From: Rhodanobacter sp. C06
GTDB lineage: Bacteria > Pseudomonadota > Gammaproteobacteria > Xanthomonadales > Rhodanobacteraceae
Direction of reading: 5' to 3'
Assembly (NCBI RefSeq): GCF_002001105.1
Contig: NZ_MUNP01000053.1
Coordinates: 1 to 37,687, forward strand
Length of the DNA stretch: 37,687 nt
Of this stretch, positions 17,730-26,441 are shown one piece after another; the stretch's first letter is position 1; every line of letters begins with the position of its first letter. The translations under genes and the position numbers were made by a program. Below the pieces are notes generated by a model. The model searched no databases, was not told the origin of the DNA, and saw nothing but the letters and a program-made list of their open reading frames with translations.

Positions 17730-19154
17730 TCAGCCCTTGGCGCCCTGCGCGTAATGCTGCGCCACCACCTCGGCCACCACGCCCGTCACCTTCTTGCCGG
17801 TGGGGATGTGCAGGAACTCGTTGGGGCCGTGGGCGTTGGAGTGCGGGCCGAGCACCCCGGTGATCAGGAACTGCGCCTTGGGGAATTTCTCGCCCAGCAT
17901 GCCCATGAACGGGATCGAGCCGCCCTCGCCCATATAAGTAGCCGGCGCGCCGAACTGGTGCTGCGAAGCCTCGGTCACCGCCTGCTCCAGCCACGGCGAC
18001 AGCGCCGGTGCGTTCCAGCCGCTGCCGTCCTTCTCCAAATCGAAGGTGACGGTGGCGCCGTAGGGCGGGTCCTTTTCCAGCAGTTGCTTGAGGAACCGGC
18101 CGGCCTGCTTCGCGTCCAGCGTGGGCGGCACGCGCAGGCTGAGCTTCACCGCGGTGAACGGGCGCAGCACGTTGCCGGCGCTGTCCAGCGGCGGGATGCC
18201 GCCGACGCCGGTGACCGCCAGCTGCGGGCGCCAAGTGCGGTTCAAGACCAGCTCGGGCAGCTCCTTCGTGACCGGCTGCATGCCTTCGGCCCACGGGAAC
18301 TTGCTGTAGATGTCGGTGCCCAGCACCTTGGCCGCATGCTGCGCCTGTTCCACGCGCTGGGCGGGGATCTCCACGTACAGTTCCTTGGGCTTGATCATGC
18401 CGGTCTCGGGATCCTCCAGCCGCGACAGGATCTCGCGCAGGATGCGGAAGCTCGACGGCACCACGCCGGAGGCGTCGCCCGAGTGCACGCCTTCGTCCAG
18501 CACCTTGACGGTGAGGTTGCCGCCGGTCATGCCGCGCAGCGAAGTGGTGAGCCAGAGCTGCTCGTAGTTGCCGCAACCCGAGTCCAGGCAGACCACCAGC
18601 GAGGGGTTGCCGATGCGCGCGGCGAGGTGGTCGACATAAAACGGCAGGTCGTAGCTGCCCGACTCCTCGCAGGCTTCGATCATCACCACGCAGCGCGCGT
18701 GCGGCACGCCCTGCTCGTGCAGCGCCAGCAGGGCGGCCAGCGAGCCGAAGATCGCGTAGCCGTCGTCGGCGCCGCCACGGCCGTACAGCTTGTCGCCCTT
18801 GATGACCGGCACCCACGGACCCAGACCTTCGGCCCAGCCGGTCATTTCCGGCTGCTTGTCGAGGTGGCCATACAGCACCACGGTGTCGTCGCCCTGCCCC
18901 GGCACCTCGATGTAGATCAGCGGCGTGCGGCCTTCGAGCTGCACCACTTCCAGCGAACTGCCCGGCAGCGCGGCGAGCTTGGTACGGGCCCAGTCGCTCA
19001 TCAGCTTCACCGCCGCGTCCATGTGGCCGTGCGCCTTCCACTCCTTGTCGAACATCGGCGACTTGTTGGGGATGCGGATGTAGTCCACCAGCCTGGGCAC
19101 GATCTCCTCGTCCCACAGGCCGCTGACGAAACGGGAAAGGCGAGCGGTATCCAT
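17730..19154 (-). CDS. M20-family dipeptidase (carnosinase/CNDP-like)
   Basis: This 474-residue cytosolic dizinc peptidase is related to dipeptidases such as CNDP2 and PepV. Zinc ligands and catalytic residues are visible: His97 and Asp99 (YGHLDKQP), bridging Asp130 (GRGGADDG), general base Glu163 and ligand Glu164 (EACEESGS), Asp in CLDSG, and His in NAHGPNEFL near the C-terminus. A lid/dimerisation domain occupies the middle, containing GGIPPLDSAGN. The start at 19154 gives the usual N-terminus; the extension to 19256 overlaps the divergent SET gene. The substrate dipeptides cannot be predicted. Confidence 0.93.
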   Translation of the reverse strand: MDTARLSRFVSGLWDEEIVPRLVDYIRIPNKSPMFDKEWKAHGHMDAAVKLMSDWARTKLAALPGSSLEVVQLEGRTPLIYIEVPGQGDDTVVLYGHLDKQPEMTGWAEGLGPWVPVIKGDKLYGRGGADDGYAIFGSLAALLALHEQGVPHARCVVMIEACEESGSYDLPFYVDHLAARIGNPSLVVCLDSGCGNYEQLWLTTSLRGMTGGNLTVKVLDEGVHSGDASGVVPSSFRILREILSRLEDPETGMIKPKELYVEIPAQRVEQAQHAAKVLGTDIYSKFPWAEGMQPVTKELPELVLNRTWRPQLAVTGVGGIPPLDSAGNVLRPFTAVKLSLRVPPTLDAKQAGRFLKQLLEKDPPYGATVTFDLEKDGSGWNAPALSPWLEQAVTEASQHQFGAPATYMGEGGSIPFMGMLGEKFPKAQFLITGVLGPHSNAHGPNEFLHIPTGKKVTGVVAEVVAQHYAQGAKG

Positions 19155-19183
19155 GGGGCGGCTCCGGAACGGGGAAAAGCGCC

Positions 19184-19192
19184 ATTCTAGCA
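19184..19192 (-). promoter_or_regulatory. Extended -10 promoter for the M20 peptidase gene
   Basis: TGCTAGAAT is a TG-N-TAGAAT extended -10 element on the minus strand. Transcription would begin about 23 nt upstream of the ATG. There is no clear -35 hexamer, which extended -10 promoters tolerate. Confidence 0.4.
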
Positions 19193-19254
19193 AGCCGCCA
19201 CCCCGGGCCTGCCGGCGTACCCTACACTGGCGCCCCGTTTTCGCCGGTTCCGCC

Positions 19255-19719
19255 ATGATCCTGCCGCGCTACCACATCGCCGCCTCGCGCATCCCCGGCG
19301 CCGGCAAGGGCCTGTTCCTCGACGAGATCGTGCGCGCCGGCAGCATCATCACCGCACCCGATGCGATCGACCGCACGTTCCGTCACGCCGAATTCGACGC
19401 CCCGGAACTGGCGCAGCTGAAATACGCCAGCGCGCGCTGGTTCGAGGACCGCTACACGGTGTCGCCGGACTGGCCCGACGAGTGCTACATCAACCACAGC
19501 TTCCAGCCCAATGGCCTGTGGCACCTGGGCTTCGTGTTCGCACTGGCCGACCTGCCCGCCGATACCGAAATCACGGTGGACTACCGCCACCTGCTGCCCC
19601 CGGGCGAGACCGAGGATTTTGCGGATGCGGCCACTGGTGAGATAATCACCGGCTTGTCCTGGAAGGAAAGCCTCGCATCGAGCACTCGCGCCCTCGCGAT
19701 GTTGCTCGGTGGCACATGA
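19255..19719 (+). CDS. Small SET-domain protein (putative lysine methyltransferase)
   Basis: This 154-residue protein consists of almost nothing but a SET fold. The N-terminal SRIPGAGKGLFLDE carries the GxG motif, INHSFQPNGLW the NHS motif that binds S-adenosylmethionine, and the segment ending TEITVDYRHLL the final Tyr-containing motif. No pre-SET or zinc-binding cysteine-rich regions are seen. Targets of bacterial SET proteins are mostly unknown. The start at 19255 follows a conserved-looking leader; the ATG at 19153 would overlap the divergent M20 start. The GNAT gene follows 18 bp downstream, so the two probably form an operon. Confidence 0.88.
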   Translation: MILPRYHIAASRIPGAGKGLFLDEIVRAGSIITAPDAIDRTFRHAEFDAPELAQLKYASARWFEDRYTVSPDWPDECYINHSFQPNGLWHLGFVFALADLPADTEITVDYRHLLPPGETEDFADAATGEIITGLSWKESLASSTRALAMLLGGT

Positions 19720-19737
19720 GTTGCTTGCTGATTTGGC

Positions 19738-20280
19738 ATGATCGACATCCCTGTAATCGAGACGGCGCGCCTGCGCCTGACCGCGCTCACCGAGCGCCAT
19801 TTCGACGACTACGCCGCGATGCTGGCCGACCCGGCCAGCACCCGCTGGATCGGTGACGGGCAGCCGCTGGACCGCACCAACGCCTGGCGCTCGCTGGCGA
19901 TGCTGCTGGGCCACTGGCAGTTGCGCGGCTGCGGCATGTGGGCGCTGGAGCTGAAGGGCAGCGGCGAGTTCGTGGGCCGCGCCGGCCTGATGTACCCGGA
20001 GGGCTGGCCCGACCTGGAGCTGGGCTGGATGCTCAAGCCCGAGCACCGCCACCACGGCTACGCCACCGAGGCGGGCATGGCGGTACTGGACTTCGCCTGG
20101 CATCACTTGCACGCGCCGCGGGTGATCAGCCTGGTCCGCGTGGGCAACGAGGCTTCCGACCGCGTGGCCGAGCGCCTGGGCGGCGAGCACATCGACGACA
20201 TGGACTTCTACGGCAGCGACACCCACGTGTTCGCTTACTACCCGCCGCACCGCGAGAGCCGCCGCGCCGCCTGCGGCTGA
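19738..20280 (+). CDS. GNAT-family N-acetyltransferase (RimJ/RimL type)
   Basis: The 180-residue protein begins IETARLRLTALTERHFDDYAAM, typical of RimJ/RimL-like acetyltransferases that modify protein N-termini or small amines. The acetyl-CoA loop appears as KPEHRHHGYATEAGMAVLDFAW (R-x-x-G-x-A). ELGWML and ISLVRVGNEASDRVAERLG complete the fold. The substrate is unknown. Its proximity to the SET gene hints at linked protein modification, but this is only inference. Confidence 0.92.
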   Translation: MIDIPVIETARLRLTALTERHFDDYAAMLADPASTRWIGDGQPLDRTNAWRSLAMLLGHWQLRGCGMWALELKGSGEFVGRAGLMYPEGWPDLELGWMLKPEHRHHGYATEAGMAVLDFAWHHLHAPRVISLVRVGNEASDRVAERLGGEHIDDMDFYGSDTHVFAYYPPHRESRRAACG

Positions 20281-20499
20281 CGACACCGGTTGCTCCGCGC
20301 TCGCAAAAACGCGGGCGCTGAAGCGGAACACCTATCCCACCCTGCCCGGCCATCCCGCCCGCGCGCAGGCTTGGCGAAAGCCCGCCGACGATGCAACGGA
20401 ATGCGAGCGCAAGGCCCGTCGCTGGTGCGCCGCGTCAGGGGGAAGCCGCCCCGCTGCGCTACCATTCGCCGGCTAAGTCCTCACGCCCAGGAGTCCGCG

Positions 20500-21657
20500 A
20501 TGCGCCCGTTCCCGCTTGGTGAAGAGATCGACCTGCTGCGCGACACCGTGCATGCCTTCGCCGAGAAGGAGATCGCGCCGCGCGCCACCCAGATCGACCA
20601 CGACAACCTGTTCCCCGCCGACCTGTGGAAGAAGTTCGGCGACCTGGGCCTGCTCGGCATGACCGTCCCCACCGAGTACGGCGGTACCGGCATGGGCTAC
20701 CTCGCGCACATGGTCGCGATGGAGGAGATCTCGCGCGCCTCGGGCTCGGTCGGCCTGTCCTACGGCGCGCATTCCAACCTGTGCGTCAACAACATCTTCC
20801 ATAACGGCAACGAGGCGCAGCGCAGGAAGTACATCCCCAAGCTGTGTACGGGCGAATACGTGGGCGCGCTGGCGATGAGCGAGCCGGGCGCCGGTTCCGA
20901 CGTGGTCGGCTCGATGAGCTGCAAGGCCGAGCTGCGTGGCGACACGTGGGTGGCCAACGGCACCAAGATGTGGATCACCAACGGCCCCGACGCCGACGTG
21001 CTGCTGGTCTACATGCGCACCGCGCCGCGTGCCGCCGGCAGCCGCTGCATGACCGCCTTCATCGTCGAGAAGGGCATGCAGGGTTTCTCCACCGCGCAGA
21101 AGCTGGACAAGCTGGGCATGCGAGGCTCGAACACCTGCGAACTGGTGTTCGAGGACTGCGCGATCCCCGCCGAGAACGTCGTCGGCGAGGTGAACGAAGG
21201 CGTGCGCGTGCTGATGAGCGGCCTGGACACCGAGCGCCTGGTGCTCTCGGGCGGCCCGATCGGCCTGATGCAGGCGGCGCTGGACCTCACCCTGCCCTAC
21301 GTGCGCGAGCGCAAGCAGTTCAATGCGCCGATCGGCACCTTCGGCATGATGCAGGCCAAGGTGGCCGACATGTACACCGCGCTGCAGTCCTCGCGCGGTT
21401 TCGCCTACATGGTGGCGCAGCAGTTCGACACCGGCGTGAAGTCGCGCGTCGACCCGGCCGCCTGCCTGCTCAACGCTTCCACCAATGCGGTGCAGGTGGC
21501 GCTGGAGGCGATCCAGTCGCTGGGCGGCAACGGCTATATCAACGAGTTCCCCGCCGGTCGCCTGCTGCGCGACGCCAAGCTCTACGAGATCGGCGCCGGC
21601 ACGAACGAGATCCGCCGCATGCTGATCGGGCGCGAGCTGTTCCACGGCAAAGCCTGA
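20500..21657 (+). CDS. liuA: Isovaleryl-CoA dehydrogenase-like acyl-CoA dehydrogenase
   Basis: This flavoenzyme oxidises isovaleryl-CoA to 3-methylcrotonyl-CoA in leucine breakdown, passing electrons to ETF. At 385 residues it has the standard fold: [15 protein letters not shown] and WITNG bind FAD, and [31 protein letters not shown] closes the active site. Specificity is suggested by the base Glu245 in [12 protein letters not shown], where isovaleryl-CoA dehydrogenases keep it, and by Ala-Gly replacing the usual Glu-Gly in YEIGAGT. An AGGAG ribosome site lies 7 bp before the ATG at 20500; the longer frame from 20290 lacks homology. The other leucine-pathway genes (carboxylase, hydratase, lyase) are not adjacent, which is unusual. 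Confidence 0.9.
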   Translation: MRPFPLGEEIDLLRDTVHAFAEKEIAPRATQIDHDNLFPADLWKKFGDLGLLGMTVPTEYGGTGMGYLAHMVAMEEISRASGSVGLSYGAHSNLCVNNIFHNGNEAQRRKYIPKLCTGEYVGALAMSEPGAGSDVVGSMSCKAELRGDTWVANGTKMWITNGPDADVLLVYMRTAPRAAGSRCMTAFIVEKGMQGFSTAQKLDKLGMRGSNTCELVFEDCAIPAENVVGEVNEGVRVLMSGLDTERLVLSGGPIGLMQAALDLTLPYVRERKQFNAPIGTFGMMQAKVADMYTALQSSRGFAYMVAQQFDTGVKSRVDPAACLLNASTNAVQVALEAIQSLGGNGYINEFPAGRLLRDAKLYEIGAGTNEIRRMLIGRELFHGKA

Positions 21658-21661
21658 TGCA

Positions 21662-21686
21662 GGCGCCGAGCTGAAACGTCGGCGCC
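21662..21686. terminator. Candidate hairpin terminator between convergent genes
   Basis: GGCGCCGA and TCGGCGCC form a perfect 8-bp stem with a 9-nt loop just after the acyl-CoA dehydrogenase stop. No T-run follows, so it may be Rho-assisted or only protect 3' ends. The remaining 100 bp up to the alpha-galactosidase stop holds nothing recognisable. Confidence 0.5.
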
Positions 21687-21791
21687 CGTGACACCATGCG
21701 CGACTCCGGCGCGTGCCGATAGAACGCGCCTTGCTCCGCGGTCAGTCCTGGTCCCTCCGGCGCGGCTCGCACCGAAGGGACGATGGCCACG

Positions 21792-23012
21792 CTACCGGCC
21801 GACGCGTACCGGATGGTCCAGCCGCACCAGCAATACGTCGTGCGTTTTCATCAGGATCGGCTGGCTGTCCTCCAGCGTCAGCGGCTTGCCGGTCCACAGG
21901 TTCGTGCCCTGCTGCGCGCCTTGCAGGCCCAGCCGCGCCAGATCCAGGTGGAAGGGGTGGGTGCCGTAGCGCTCGGGGCCGAGATTGAAGATGGCCACCG
22001 CCAGCCCACCGCCGGCCAGCGGCCGGGTCCATACCTCCATCTCGCCGTCGGCGTAGGCCCGCGTGCCCTGCTTGCCAAGCGGATCCTGGTCGATCGCGAT
22101 CACGGCGCGGTTGGTCAGCACCGTGCGCACTGGCGGCGACATCGCCGACAAGTCGTTACCGGCGATCAGCGGCGCGGCCATCATCGCCCACAGGCTGAAA
22201 TGCGCGCGATTCTCGGGCATCGAGAGCTTGTTGCCGCCCACTTCGTTGCCGACCTCCAGCATGTCCGGGTCGTTCCAGTGCCCGGGCCCGGCGAATGCGG
22301 CCAGCCCTTCCTGCTGCGTCGCGTTGGCGTGGATCGACATCCAGTTGAGGCGCACGTCGTCGGTTGTGCGCCACAGATTGGCCCGGATCGCCGGTGAGGC
22401 GCCCCACTCCCACACCGCATCCCAGCCGTACTGGCAGAGCGAATAGACCATCGGCCGACCGGCCGCATCGAGCGCGCGGCGCATCTTTTCGTACGCGGCC
22501 TCCATCAGCCGCATCTGCGCGGCCCGGTCGTCGGGATACCGGGTGTCCATGACTTGCTGGAAACTGCACAGGTCGTACTTGAGGTAGTCGATGCCCCACT
22601 TCGCATAGGTTCGCGCATCCTGCGCCTCGTGCCCGAGCGAGCCGGTGTAGCCGGCGCAGGTCTTGCTGCCCGGCGAACTGTAGATGCCGAGCTTGAGGCC
22701 CCGGGCGTGGACATAGTCGGCCAGCGCCTTCATGTCCGGGAACTTGGCGTTCGGATGGATTTCGCCGCTGGCGTCGCGCTGGCCTTGCCAGCCATCGTCG
22801 ATGTTGATGTAGACATAGCCCGCGTCGCGCATGCCGCTGGCGACCATGGCGTCGGCGGCCGCGCGGATGTCCTTGTCGCTGACATGCTCGGCGAAATGGT
22901 TCCAGCTGTTCCAGCCCATCGGCGGAGTGGCGGCCGTGACCGTCGCGGCGTTGGCGGATGCGGCGCCCAGCGCCATCAGGACAGCAGCAATGCAGGCGAG
23001 TCTTTTCATCAT
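21792..23012 (-). CDS. GH27 alpha-galactosidase (or beta-L-arabinopyranosidase)
   Basis: This 406-residue exported exo-glycosidase should release terminal alpha-galactose. Some GH27 members prefer beta-L-arabinopyranose or alpha-GalNAc, so the sugar is not certain. A Sec signal peptide (MMKRLACIAAVLMALGAASANA) precedes the barrel, which opens with PPMGWNSWNHF. Further motifs are NIDDGW (Asp72-73), the nucleophile Asp147 in YLKYDLCS, and the acid/base Asp219 in WRTTDDVRLNW. YSSPGSKTCAGYTGS is typical of bacterial GH27. No carbohydrate-binding module is attached. Start at the double ATG, with AGGAAACC in front; it lies 26 bp after the lectin gene and is last in the glycan operon. Confidence 0.93.
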   Translation of the reverse strand: MMKRLACIAAVLMALGAASANAATVTAATPPMGWNSWNHFAEHVSDKDIRAAADAMVASGMRDAGYVYINIDDGWQGQRDASGEIHPNAKFPDMKALADYVHARGLKLGIYSSPGSKTCAGYTGSLGHEAQDARTYAKWGIDYLKYDLCSFQQVMDTRYPDDRAAQMRLMEAAYEKMRRALDAAGRPMVYSLCQYGWDAVWEWGASPAIRANLWRTTDDVRLNWMSIHANATQQEGLAAFAGPGHWNDPDMLEVGNEVGGNKLSMPENRAHFSLWAMMAAPLIAGNDLSAMSPPVRTVLTNRAVIAIDQDPLGKQGTRAYADGEMEVWTRPLAGGGLAVAIFNLGPERYGTHPFHLDLARLGLQGAQQGTNLWTGKPLTLEDSQPILMKTHDVLLVRLDHPVRVGR

Positions 23013-23038
23013 GGTTTCCTGTGGGCCGTGGGGTTCGT

Positions 23039-24142
23039 TTATCGCTTGCCGGGTAACGGCAGCTGCCAACCTTGGGTCGGGACAGCGTTGCACTTTCCGG
23101 CCGTCAACGGTACGCCGGCCTTGGCCGAAACGAGGCATGCGCCTGATCCTTCATTGCGCAGCTGCGCACCAACCTGCTGCCAGTGCTGCCGCGGATCTCC
23201 GCCGCAGCGATCGACCGTGACGGACTGGCCAACCACGCCCAGGCACAGATTGTGGTCTTGCAGGCGCAGCGTGTGGTCGACGGCGAACACCCAGGCCTGG
23301 GCGATCCCGCCGTTGCAGGCGGCGCTGATCGCCGGGGTTCCGGGGATTTCACCGCCCCTGGCGGCGATGCAGCGGTGGCCGTCGCCCACGATGGCGCCAC
23401 GCAGCGAGTTGCCGATCGCGTTGCGCTGCAGGCTGCCGCCGGCGTCTTTGCGGACTTCGCTGGACGCGGTGCAGGTCTTGCTGAGATGGGTCTGCGAAAT
23501 GCTGGCCACCGCCTGGCCGCCATTGCCGGAGGGAAGATTGAACTCGGCGCTGGCATACGGCTGGTTGAAGCAGTCCGAGTCGGGCGAATTCCATTCGAAA
23601 TACTCGGTCCAGTTGACCATGCCGAACGGCGAGATGCCGTCGGATACCGTGCGGATGCTGCCGAGCTTGAACGACTGCCGCGTGGTCAGGTCGGTGACGG
23701 TCACGCCCAGCCAGCGGTCGCCCTCGTAGGCGACGTGGAAGCGATAGGTATGCCCCTGCTGCCAGTCGTGCGCCATGCGGCAACTCTTGCCGACGCCTTC
23801 CCCGCCGAAATTGACGCAACGGCTGCCCTTGCTGCCGGCCCGGGCCTCGGTCGCGTCCCACACCGAAAACAGGAACTGCCGCGGGTCGCCGCCATTGCTC
23901 TGCATGCCGGTGTAGGCGCCCGAATGGGTGCCCACGAGGCTGAACTGGTTGCTCCAGAAGACCGACGCGCGGTAACCCGGGTCGGTCTTCACGGTGATGG
24001 CGAAATCCACCGAATGCAGCGAGGTCACGGCGGGACCGAAGCGATAACTGGTGTAGGAGCCTGGCGTGTCTCCCGCACGGGCGAGCAGCGACAGCAGCAA
24101 CAGGCCGCATCCGCCGCACAGGCCGAGGATCTTTTTCATCAT
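23039..24142 (-). CDS. Secreted DUF3472 protein with C-terminal ricin-type lectin domain
   Basis: A 367-residue exported protein of unknown activity. Residues 1-23 are a Sec signal peptide. Residues about 25-210 look like a DUF3472 beta-sandwich: aromatic-rich strands, VGTHSGAYTGMQSNGG, FLFSVWDA and WNSPDSDCF. Residues about 250-365 are a ricin B-type beta-trefoil with the three repeats QAW (282-284), QHW (319-321) and QGW (357-359) and paired cysteines, expected to bind galactose or GalNAc. Both parts seem suited to sugar binding. No catalytic acid pair is recognisable, though an unknown hydrolase is possible. It lies between GH35 and GH27, both acting on galactosides, so it may hold those enzymes on the glycan. 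Confidence 0.82.
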   Translation of the reverse strand: MMKKILGLCGGCGLLLLSLLARAGDTPGSYTSYRFGPAVTSLHSVDFAITVKTDPGYRASVFWSNQFSLVGTHSGAYTGMQSNGGDPRQFLFSVWDATEARAGSKGSRCVNFGGEGVGKSCRMAHDWQQGHTYRFHVAYEGDRWLGVTVTDLTTRQSFKLGSIRTVSDGISPFGMVNWTEYFEWNSPDSDCFNQPYASAEFNLPSGNGGQAVASISQTHLSKTCTASSEVRKDAGGSLQRNAIGNSLRGAIVGDGHRCIAARGGEIPGTPAISAACNGGIAQAWVFAVDHTLRLQDHNLCLGVVGQSVTVDRCGGDPRQHWQQVGAQLRNEGSGACLVSAKAGVPLTAGKCNAVPTQGWQLPLPGKR

Positions 24143-24224
24143 GGGTTTCCCGTTTTTCGAACAAGCTCCGGCGCCGCGCTGCTGCGCATGCCGGATGCAT
24201 CGGAAGTCGGTGACGACGGAACGG

Positions 24225-24257
24225 CCGGCCGGCACGGAAGTGTCTGCTGCCGGCCGG
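24225..24257 (-). other. Strong hairpin between the GH35 and DUF3472 genes
   Basis: CCGGCCGGCA pairs perfectly with TGCCGGCCGG around a 13-nt loop. It lies 15 bp beyond the GH35 stop in a 129-bp gap. With no T-run it could be an mRNA stabiliser or partial attenuator dividing the operon; the strength of the stem makes it notable. Confidence 0.55.
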
Positions 24258-24271
24258 GACGTCCGCGAGCC

Positions 24272-26146
24272 TCAGCCCTGCAGCGCCTCGACACCGCGAA
24301 TCGGCGCCGCCTCGGTGCGGTGCATGTCCAGCACCAGCAAGTCGTTGTCGCCACGGCGCAGCCACGAAGCCGGGCAATAGAGCCGCTGCTGCGGACCGAG
24401 TTGCCAATAGCGGCCGAGCAGATGGCCGTTGACCCACAGGTAACCCTTGTGCCACGCGCTCATGTCGACATAGGTATCGCCCACCTCGTCCAGCGCCAGC
24501 TTCGCCCGGAAGAACAGGCCCGGTCGCGTGGCGGTGCCGCGCAGCGGCCGCAAGCCGGCCAGCCATGACGCATCCAGCGGCAGGCTGTGCACGTCCCAGC
24601 CCTGGAGTTCCTCGTCGTTCAAGCGGATGCTGCCCACGATGCCCTTGCGATCGGCCATCGCCGGGCCGTAGCCGACGTGGCCGAAGCTGTCGACCAGGAT
24701 CTCGAGCTCGGCTTGCGCCCGTGCCTTGGCCGCGGGCAGCTCGACGCTGTCGCCGGCGCGCAGGCTCGGATGCTGCATGCGCGACAGGTAGTCGACGTAG
24801 CGCCCATCGCTGAACACGGTCGCGTAGTCGCGCATGCCGTCGATGCGCAGCGCACCACCCTTGCCAGGGATCTTGCGCCGGTACAGCACCATGCCGTGGT
24901 CCTGGCCGAACAGCAGCTCGTTCCCCTGCGGTGCGGCAACCTGCTTCGACGGCGGCAGGTTGTCCCACAGTGAGGCATGCGGCGCGGGCGTGACCGGCGC
25001 GAAGCGGATGATCGGCGGCGTGGCCGGCACCGCGGGCAGCGGCTGCGCCACATGGGCGGCGATCATCTTGCGGAAGATGTGGTAGTCCGCCGTGGGCGCG
25101 CCGTGCTCGTCGATCGGCGAACCGTAGTCGTAGCTGGTGATCACCGGCTCGAAGTGCGAGTAGTCGCCATGCGCATTGGCGCCCGCGCCGAAGCCGAAGT
25201 TGCTGCCTCCATGCACCACGTACATGTTGAACGAACGGCCTTCCGCCAGCAGCTTGCCCAGCGTGCCGGCGAAATCGCCCTTCGCGAAATCCTTGTCGCC
25301 CCAGTGGGTGATCCAGCCGGGATAGCCCTCGCCCATCCACACCGGCATCTCGCCCGCGATGGCCTGGGCGCCGGCGAAATCGGTGTCGCCATCCAGGCCC
25401 AATGCGGCGCCCGGCAGGTAGGTTTGCTCCTTGCGCACCTGTCCCAGACCATCGGAAATCGAGAACGGCCCGTGCACGCCGTGCTGCTGCCACAGCGACC
25501 GGATCAGTTCGAGATAACCGAGGTCATGGCCGAACGAGGCGTATTCGTTCTCCACCTGCACCATCAGGATCGGACCACCGCTTTCGGCCAGCAGCGGCTT
25601 TACCACCGGCGCGATGGTGGCGATGTAGCGGCGCACCGCGGCCATGTAGTCGGGATCGTCCTTGTCGCGCACGCGGATATGCGGGTGACGCAGCAGGTAC
25701 GGCGGCAGGCCGCCGAAATCCCACTCGCCGCAGATGTAGGGGCCAGGGCGCAGGTACACCCACATGCCCTCTTCCTGGCAGATGCGGATGAACTTCGCGA
25801 AGTCACGGCTGCCGCTGGTGAGGTCGAACACGCCGGGCTCGGCTTCCAGCGCGTTCCACATCAGGTAGATCGCGATGGTGTTGAGCCCCATCGCCTTGGC
25901 CATCCGGATGCGCTGCCGCCAGTACTCGGCGGGAATGCGGATCGGGTGCATCTCGCCGCTCATGATCTGGAACGGCTTGCCGTCCAGCAGGAAGTGCTGG
26001 CGGGACAGTTCGAAGCGATGCGGGCGGCCATCCGGCTTGATGCCGGTCGCGGCGGCGGCCGTGGCACGAACTTCGCCGACGCACCAGCCCGCGCCCAGTG
26101 CCAACGGGGTCAGTACGCTCAGGCGCAGGAAGTCTCGTCGTTGCAT
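24272..26146 (-). CDS. GH35 beta-galactosidase, Tat-exported
   Basis: This 624-residue exo-beta-galactosidase removes terminal beta-linked galactose. The N-terminus MQRRDFLRLSVLTPLALGAG is a twin-arginine signal, so it should be exported folded. The TIM barrel has SGEMHPIRIP (63-72), YLMWNALEAEPGVFD (94-108), GPYICGEWDFGGLP, acid/base Glu201 in QVENEY and the nucleophile Glu273 in MGEGYPGWITHWGD. The NMYVVHGGSNFGF loop is typical of GH35. C-terminal jelly-roll domains include HKGYLWVNGHLLGRYW. The ATG at 26146 is set by the Tat motif; the frame open to 26647 is not coding. A 295-bp leader gap precedes it, suggesting its own promoter. Confidence 0.95.
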   Translation of the reverse strand: MQRRDFLRLSVLTPLALGAGWCVGEVRATAAAATGIKPDGRPHRFELSRQHFLLDGKPFQIMSGEMHPIRIPAEYWRQRIRMAKAMGLNTIAIYLMWNALEAEPGVFDLTSGSRDFAKFIRICQEEGMWVYLRPGPYICGEWDFGGLPPYLLRHPHIRVRDKDDPDYMAAVRRYIATIAPVVKPLLAESGGPILMVQVENEYASFGHDLGYLELIRSLWQQHGVHGPFSISDGLGQVRKEQTYLPGAALGLDGDTDFAGAQAIAGEMPVWMGEGYPGWITHWGDKDFAKGDFAGTLGKLLAEGRSFNMYVVHGGSNFGFGAGANAHGDYSHFEPVITSYDYGSPIDEHGAPTADYHIFRKMIAAHVAQPLPAVPATPPIIRFAPVTPAPHASLWDNLPPSKQVAAPQGNELLFGQDHGMVLYRRKIPGKGGALRIDGMRDYATVFSDGRYVDYLSRMQHPSLRAGDSVELPAAKARAQAELEILVDSFGHVGYGPAMADRKGIVGSIRLNDEELQGWDVHSLPLDASWLAGLRPLRGTATRPGLFFRAKLALDEVGDTYVDMSAWHKGYLWVNGHLLGRYWQLGPQQRLYCPASWLRRGDNDLLVLDMHRTEAAPIRGVEALQG

Positions 26147-26441
26147 GCGGGTTCCTCGATGGATGTCGTCAGTGGTGGGCGTGGACAGGCACAAAGTGGG
26201 GGACGGCCAGTCGATCAAATCATCATACAAATAGTGCCGCGAGGCACGGAAGTCGGACACATCACTTTTCGACAAGCCGGCGCCGCAATCAGGATGAAGG
26301 GTTTCGCCGTTGGCCACGTCGAACGTGCCTCGCCACATCGCACACGGCCGCGTGACGCGCCATCGCGCGCAGACTGCGCACCAGCGTGCATTGCCGGAAC
26401 GCACCCTGTCCGGTCCGTTGGAAACCAGTTCGTCCGCAGGC
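26147..26441. promoter_or_regulatory. Leader region upstream of GH35, with AT-rich block
   Basis: This is the longest gap inside the glycosidase cluster (295 bp) and has no credible gene. An AT-rich block CAAATCATCATACAAATAG at 26216-26234 stands out against GC-rich surroundings. On the minus strand it reads TTTGTATGATGATTTG and contains TATGAT, a plausible -10, about 70 bp before the GH35 start. Next to it is a small hairpin GTGCC-GCGA-GGCAC at 26234-26247. A candidate secondary promoter or operator; no consensus -35 is visible, so this is low-certainty. Confidence 0.4.

Noticed and set aside
16804-19185. 793-codon minus frame containing YggS at its end
   Set aside because: The upstream part is an out-of-frame shadow of the M20 peptidase and a palindromic repeat; yggS has its own normal start.
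20281-20499. Possible small gene between the GNAT and acyl-CoA dehydrogenase genes
   Set aside because: The open frame is simply the upstream extension of the dehydrogenase frame, with no ribosome site or homology; nothing recognisable in the gap.
26215-26441. Possible gene remnant between GH89 and GH35
   Set aside because: The open frame continues antisense or out of frame into GH89 and contains no known motif.
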